From: Paenibacillus lutrae
GTDB taxonomy: Bacteria; Bacillota; Bacilli; Paenibacillales; NBRC-103111
NCBI RefSeq assembly: GCF_009757775.1
Contig: NZ_RHLK01000003.1
Coordinates: 186,001-250,000, forward strand
Direction: 5' to 3'
DNA length: 64,000 nucleotides
Under the pieces are notes generated by a model. It did not search any database, was not told the origin of the DNA, and was given only the letters and a program-made list of their open reading frames with translations. Of the stretch, positions 61,659-64,000 are shown in pieces. The position numbers and the translations under genes are program-made. The number at the start of each line of letters is the position of its first letter. Position 1 is the first letter of the stretch.

Positions 61659-62096
61659 CTACAGCGACTTGATCATTCGTACATGAGGTATTCCCGCATC
61701 ATCGAACGGTTTCTCCGAAATCGTCTTGTACCCCAACTTCGCATAGAAAGACTCGGCTTGGCATTGTGCATCGAGAACCGCTTCCTTAAAGCCGAGCTCT
61801 TTGGCGTGGAGCTCCATGCCTGATACCAGCTTTGAACCCAGGCCCGTCCCTCTAAAGAGTTTGCGCACCGCAATACGCTGCAGCTTGGCCCGGCCTTCCC
61901 CGTAATCTTTCCAACGTGCCGCCGCTGCCCCTTGATTATCCTCCCGGATCAGGACGTGATACCCGCTTGCCGGGGAAGCATCTATTTCGTCAATCTCCAA
62001 ATCAACCGGAACCTGCTGCTCGACCACGAATACTTCCTTGCGGATGTCCAGACATTCCTTTAACTGCTCCTGATTAGTTACACGGATGAATTCCAT
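61659..62096 (-). CDS. GNAT family N-acetyltransferase
   Basis: 145 residues. The acetyl-CoA binding loop reads LQRIAVRKLFRGTGLGSKLV, preceded by EVFVVEQQVPVDLEIDEID and followed by LGYKTISEKPFDDAGIPH, the pattern of the ElaA/YjcF-type small-molecule acetyltransferases. Substrate unknown. It ends four bases from the convergent kinase gene, with no terminator visible between. Confidence 0.85.
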   Translation of the reverse strand: MEFIRVTNQEQLKECLDIRKEVFVVEQQVPVDLEIDEIDASPASGYHVLIREDNQGAAAARWKDYGEGRAKLQRIAVRKLFRGTGLGSKLVSGMELHAKELGFKEAVLDAQCQAESFYAKLGYKTISEKPFDDAGIPHVRMIKSL

Positions 62097-62266
62097 TGCT
62101 GTATCTCCTTTTCTGAATGTTACGTGATACTATAGCTTATTGGAGGCCGCCTTGTCCAGGCGATCATCCGGGTTGGCACCTATCGTTTCTATGCCGGCGA
62201 TATAGTATAATAATTGATGAGGGTCATCATTGATCACGTTTATTAGCCCGTAAAGGAGCCTGATTC

Positions 62267-62680
62267 ATGAACATTGCTTTTTTCCTGCTTCCCAAACAGG
62301 AAGTCATTACAACGACGATTGATGCTACACTCCGCCAGACGCTAGAGCGTATGGAATATCACCGGTATACAGCAGTTCCTATCCTCACGGAGGATGGAAA
62401 ATATATGGGGACGATAACTGAAGGAGACCTGCTCTGGTATTTCAAAAATACACCGGGCGTTACATTCGATAATGCGCACCGGCATACTCTGAAAGAAATA
62501 CCGCTTCGCATGAAAAATAAACCGGTTCATATTCATGCCAACATGGAAGATCTGATCGATCTCTCCAAGGTGCAGAACTTTGTACCGATCGTGGACGACT
62601 CCGGTAATTTTATCGGAATTGTAAGACGGAGTGATATTATCGAATATTGTGCCAAACAAATGTTTCAAGCACCCGTTTAG
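62267..62680 (+). CDS. tandem CBS domain protein
   Basis: 137 residues composed of two CBS repeats: TLERMEYHRYTAVPILTEDGKYMGTITEGDL and DLIDLSKVQNFVPIVDDSGNFIGIVRRSDII. Such stand-alone pairs bind adenine nucleotides or cyclic dinucleotides and regulate partner proteins. It is not clearly the DarB/CbpB type. AAAGGAG lies eight bases before ATG 62267; a good terminator follows. Confidence 0.86.
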   Translation: MNIAFFLLPKQEVITTTIDATLRQTLERMEYHRYTAVPILTEDGKYMGTITEGDLLWYFKNTPGVTFDNAHRHTLKEIPLRMKNKPVHIHANMEDLIDLSKVQNFVPIVDDSGNFIGIVRRSDIIEYCAKQMFQAPV

Positions 62681-62704
62681 TTTGTGAACGGACGACTATC
62701 CGGC

Positions 62705-62727
62705 GCCTCTCTCTGAGAGGCTTTTTT
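62705..62727 (+). terminator. terminator after the CBS protein gene
   Basis: GCCTCTC / GAGAGGC hairpin followed by six T. Confidence 0.9.
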
Positions 62728-63214
62728 CTATAGGGACCGTAACCGTGGCGGGAAGTTACCAAGGAATGCAGGAGGCAGGAAGCGGAAGATATGTAAGGGG
62801 AGGACCCGAAGACGGGCGACGATCCGCACTATGCTGTACAAATCGTCTGAATAAGACTTAACTATAAAGAAATAATAGACATTTCATCCGATGGTTTGTT
62901 CTCGTACGGAGCGTATTTGTGACACTGATTTCTCATTTCCGGTTTGTAATTCTGCTCCGATTTCGTCTGCTGTTCTTTTGCCAGCCAAGCCTCCAACGAT
63001 TCGGAGCGTAATCCAAGCTGTGTGCTTATGATTCGAATATCCAAATTTCTCATACTCCCAGCTCATCCTCTCAATAGTCCGGTTCAGGCAGGTCAAGCCC
63101 CAGCGAGTAAACAACACTATCATTACTTTATATGGACTTCCGGGAACTGTAAATAAGTGTATCTTGTCGAATTCACTAAAGAATGGATTAATGAGTTTTC
63201 CTCTTTTTTTCCAA
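62728..63214. other. intergenic stretch without firmly supported gene
   Basis: About 490 bases. Two overlapping minus-strand frames (62884-63123 and 62862-63053) give short proteins; one includes an HTH-like ISTQLGLRSESLEAWLAKEQ. Ribosome sites are poor and neither is recognised, so they are left uncalled. They could be remnants of a mobile-element gene. Confidence 0.4.
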
Positions 63215-63238
63215 GAAAAAAAGCCGCTCTCACGGCTT
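63215..63238 (-). terminator. terminator of the coiled-coil/low-complexity gene
   Basis: On the minus strand AAGCCG / CGGCTT around TGAGAG, then TTTTTTTC. Confidence 0.85.
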
Positions 63239-63255
63239 CATACCTGTCGAATAGT

Positions 63256-63930
63256 TCAAGAGGATGTCTTATTTTGTCTGACAAAATCGGTGGTCCAGTC
63301 AATCATTCCGTTCATCATATACAAAATCAAATTAACGACATCCTTCTCCGTCAGCGATCCGTTAGTCTGATCCGAAACCAGCCTCGTTGTTTTTCTCTCC
63401 AGTTCCTCAACCATGTTTTTAATAACATTCAGATCGTCTGCCATCGCGGATACACCGGAACCGGAGCCTTGACTGTTGTTCTGCTGATTCTGCCCTTGAT
63501 CCGCGCGCTGCTGCTGTCCTTGGTTCTGACCTGCCGATTGATCTTGAGCAGAACCCTGATCGCTTCCGGAAGAAGAACTCTCATTCGGGGCGGATTGTCT
63601 TTGTCTGTTCGATGAACTGCGCCGGGTCGTCTGCCCTGGTGAGCTCTGAGCCTGGTTGTCATTCCCCTGCTCCTGATCGCCTGCATCAGATCCGCCATTC
63701 CCGGCATCCTGCGAGCCGCCGCCAGAACGATCGGCCCCGCCGGAGCCTGACGAGTTCGAGGAAGACTGACTGTCCCCACGATCCGGGCTATTCGCGGCTC
63801 CCTGCCCGTTATTGCCTTGCTGTTCATTATTTTGGATCATTTTCTTTAACTGCTCCACTTCTACCAGCAGCATGTCGTTTTGTCTGGATAAATCATCCAT
63901 TTGTTGTTTGAGTTCTTGTGTCTTGATCAT
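63256..63930 (-). CDS. low-complexity protein with terminal helices
   Basis: 224 residues. An N-terminal coiled coil (about 1-35: QMDDLSRQNDMLLVEVEQLK) is followed by about 120 residues of Gln, Ser, Gly, Asn and Asp repeats, then a C-terminal helical part (MVEELERKTTRLVSDQ...LILYMMNGMID). No signal peptide. Possibly a spore-coat or scaffold-like protein, but nothing identifies it. The start ATG lies 70 bases from the window edge. Confidence 0.72.
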   Translation of the reverse strand: MIKTQELKQQMDDLSRQNDMLLVEVEQLKKMIQNNEQQGNNGQGAANSPDRGDSQSSSNSSGSGGADRSGGGSQDAGNGGSDAGDQEQGNDNQAQSSPGQTTRRSSSNRQRQSAPNESSSSGSDQGSAQDQSAGQNQGQQQRADQGQNQQNNSQGSGSGVSAMADDLNVIKNMVEELERKTTRLVSDQTNGSLTEKDVVNLILYMMNGMIDWTTDFVRQNKTSS

Positions 63931-64000
63931 GCTTGCCTGCCTCCATCAGCTAGCCAATTATGGCCTATTTGCCGCTCGAAATCGTGCCGCATGCGATACG

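Noticed and set aside
1-64000. tRNA, rRNA, CRISPR array, insertion sequence or prophage
   Set aside because: No cloverleaf, rRNA signature, regular spacer-repeat pattern, transposase pair with terminal repeats, or phage structural gene was seen.

Overview
This is a chromosomal window from a low-to-mid GC, endospore-forming Bacillales genome, most likely Paenibacillaceae. The evidence is the AcsA/AcuA/AcuC/CcpA neighbourhood, YlaN, YugN, FtsW, DUF1885, a Spo0E-family phosphatase, a tyrosine T-box, an S4 leader, and frequent TTG/GTG starts behind strong AGGAGG ribosome sites. I see no rRNA, tRNA, IS element, prophage or CRISPR array. Most of the window is housekeeping; one roughly 11 kb block is accessory-looking.

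Region by region. 1-9 kb: the N-terminal part of an XPB-type helicase, a lipoprotein nuclease, an M20 amidohydrolase, yugN-ftsW, an Asp23 protein, a Ca2+/H+ exchanger, ylaN, an HPr-like protein without the phospho-histidine, an M29 aminopeptidase and a VTT membrane protein. 9-17 kb: a GAF-GGDEF diguanylate cyclase, rpsD with its leader, tyrS with a T-box, and a PBP1A-type synthase with two FN3-like domains. 17-24 kb: the acetate/catabolite block acsA-acuA-acuC-mtnN-ccpA. 24-36 kb: a PfpI protein, an EIICBA-EI PTS pair, a Gln/Ser/Tyr-rich repeat protein, a CoA-binding protein, a C39-like protein, an unusual AroA, two CrcB subunits, a rhodanese, AroK and GndA, followed by an unexplained structured intergenic region.

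36-47 kb: a ten-gene, one-strand, tightly packed Tad/type IVc pilus-like cluster. In transcription order it encodes a Ser/Thr kinase fused to a P-loop-degenerate MinD-like domain, a CpaB-like SAF protein, two more MinD/CpaE-like proteins with broken P-loops, a CpaF-type ATPase with an intact Walker A, a single long protein that looks like TadB and TadC joined, and four small N-terminally anchored proteins. No prepilin peptidase, secretin or classical Flp pilin is present. A promoter followed by an intrinsic terminator lies just before the kinase start. This is the most interesting system in the window.

47-64 kb: an unknown protein, a copper-amine-oxidase-N-type secreted protein, a DUF1054 protein, a secreted helical-repeat protein, a secreted beta-helix protein with an upstream cre-like site, an SRPBCC protein, an MFS transporter, speA, DUF1885 and DUF1292 proteins, an alpha/beta hydrolase, a 55-residue Spo0E-type phosphatase, CcdC, an MBL hydrolase, a membrane GGDEF-histidine kinase fusion, a GNAT protein, a CBS protein and a low-complexity coiled-coil protein at the right edge.

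Functional links: CcpA probably controls acsA and the beta-helix gene through cre-like sites placed downstream of their likely promoters. AcuA and AcuC are the acetyltransferase/deacetylase pair that tunes AcsA. The Tad-like block probably assembles an envelope-spanning filament or secretion machine under kinase control; that last point is inference.
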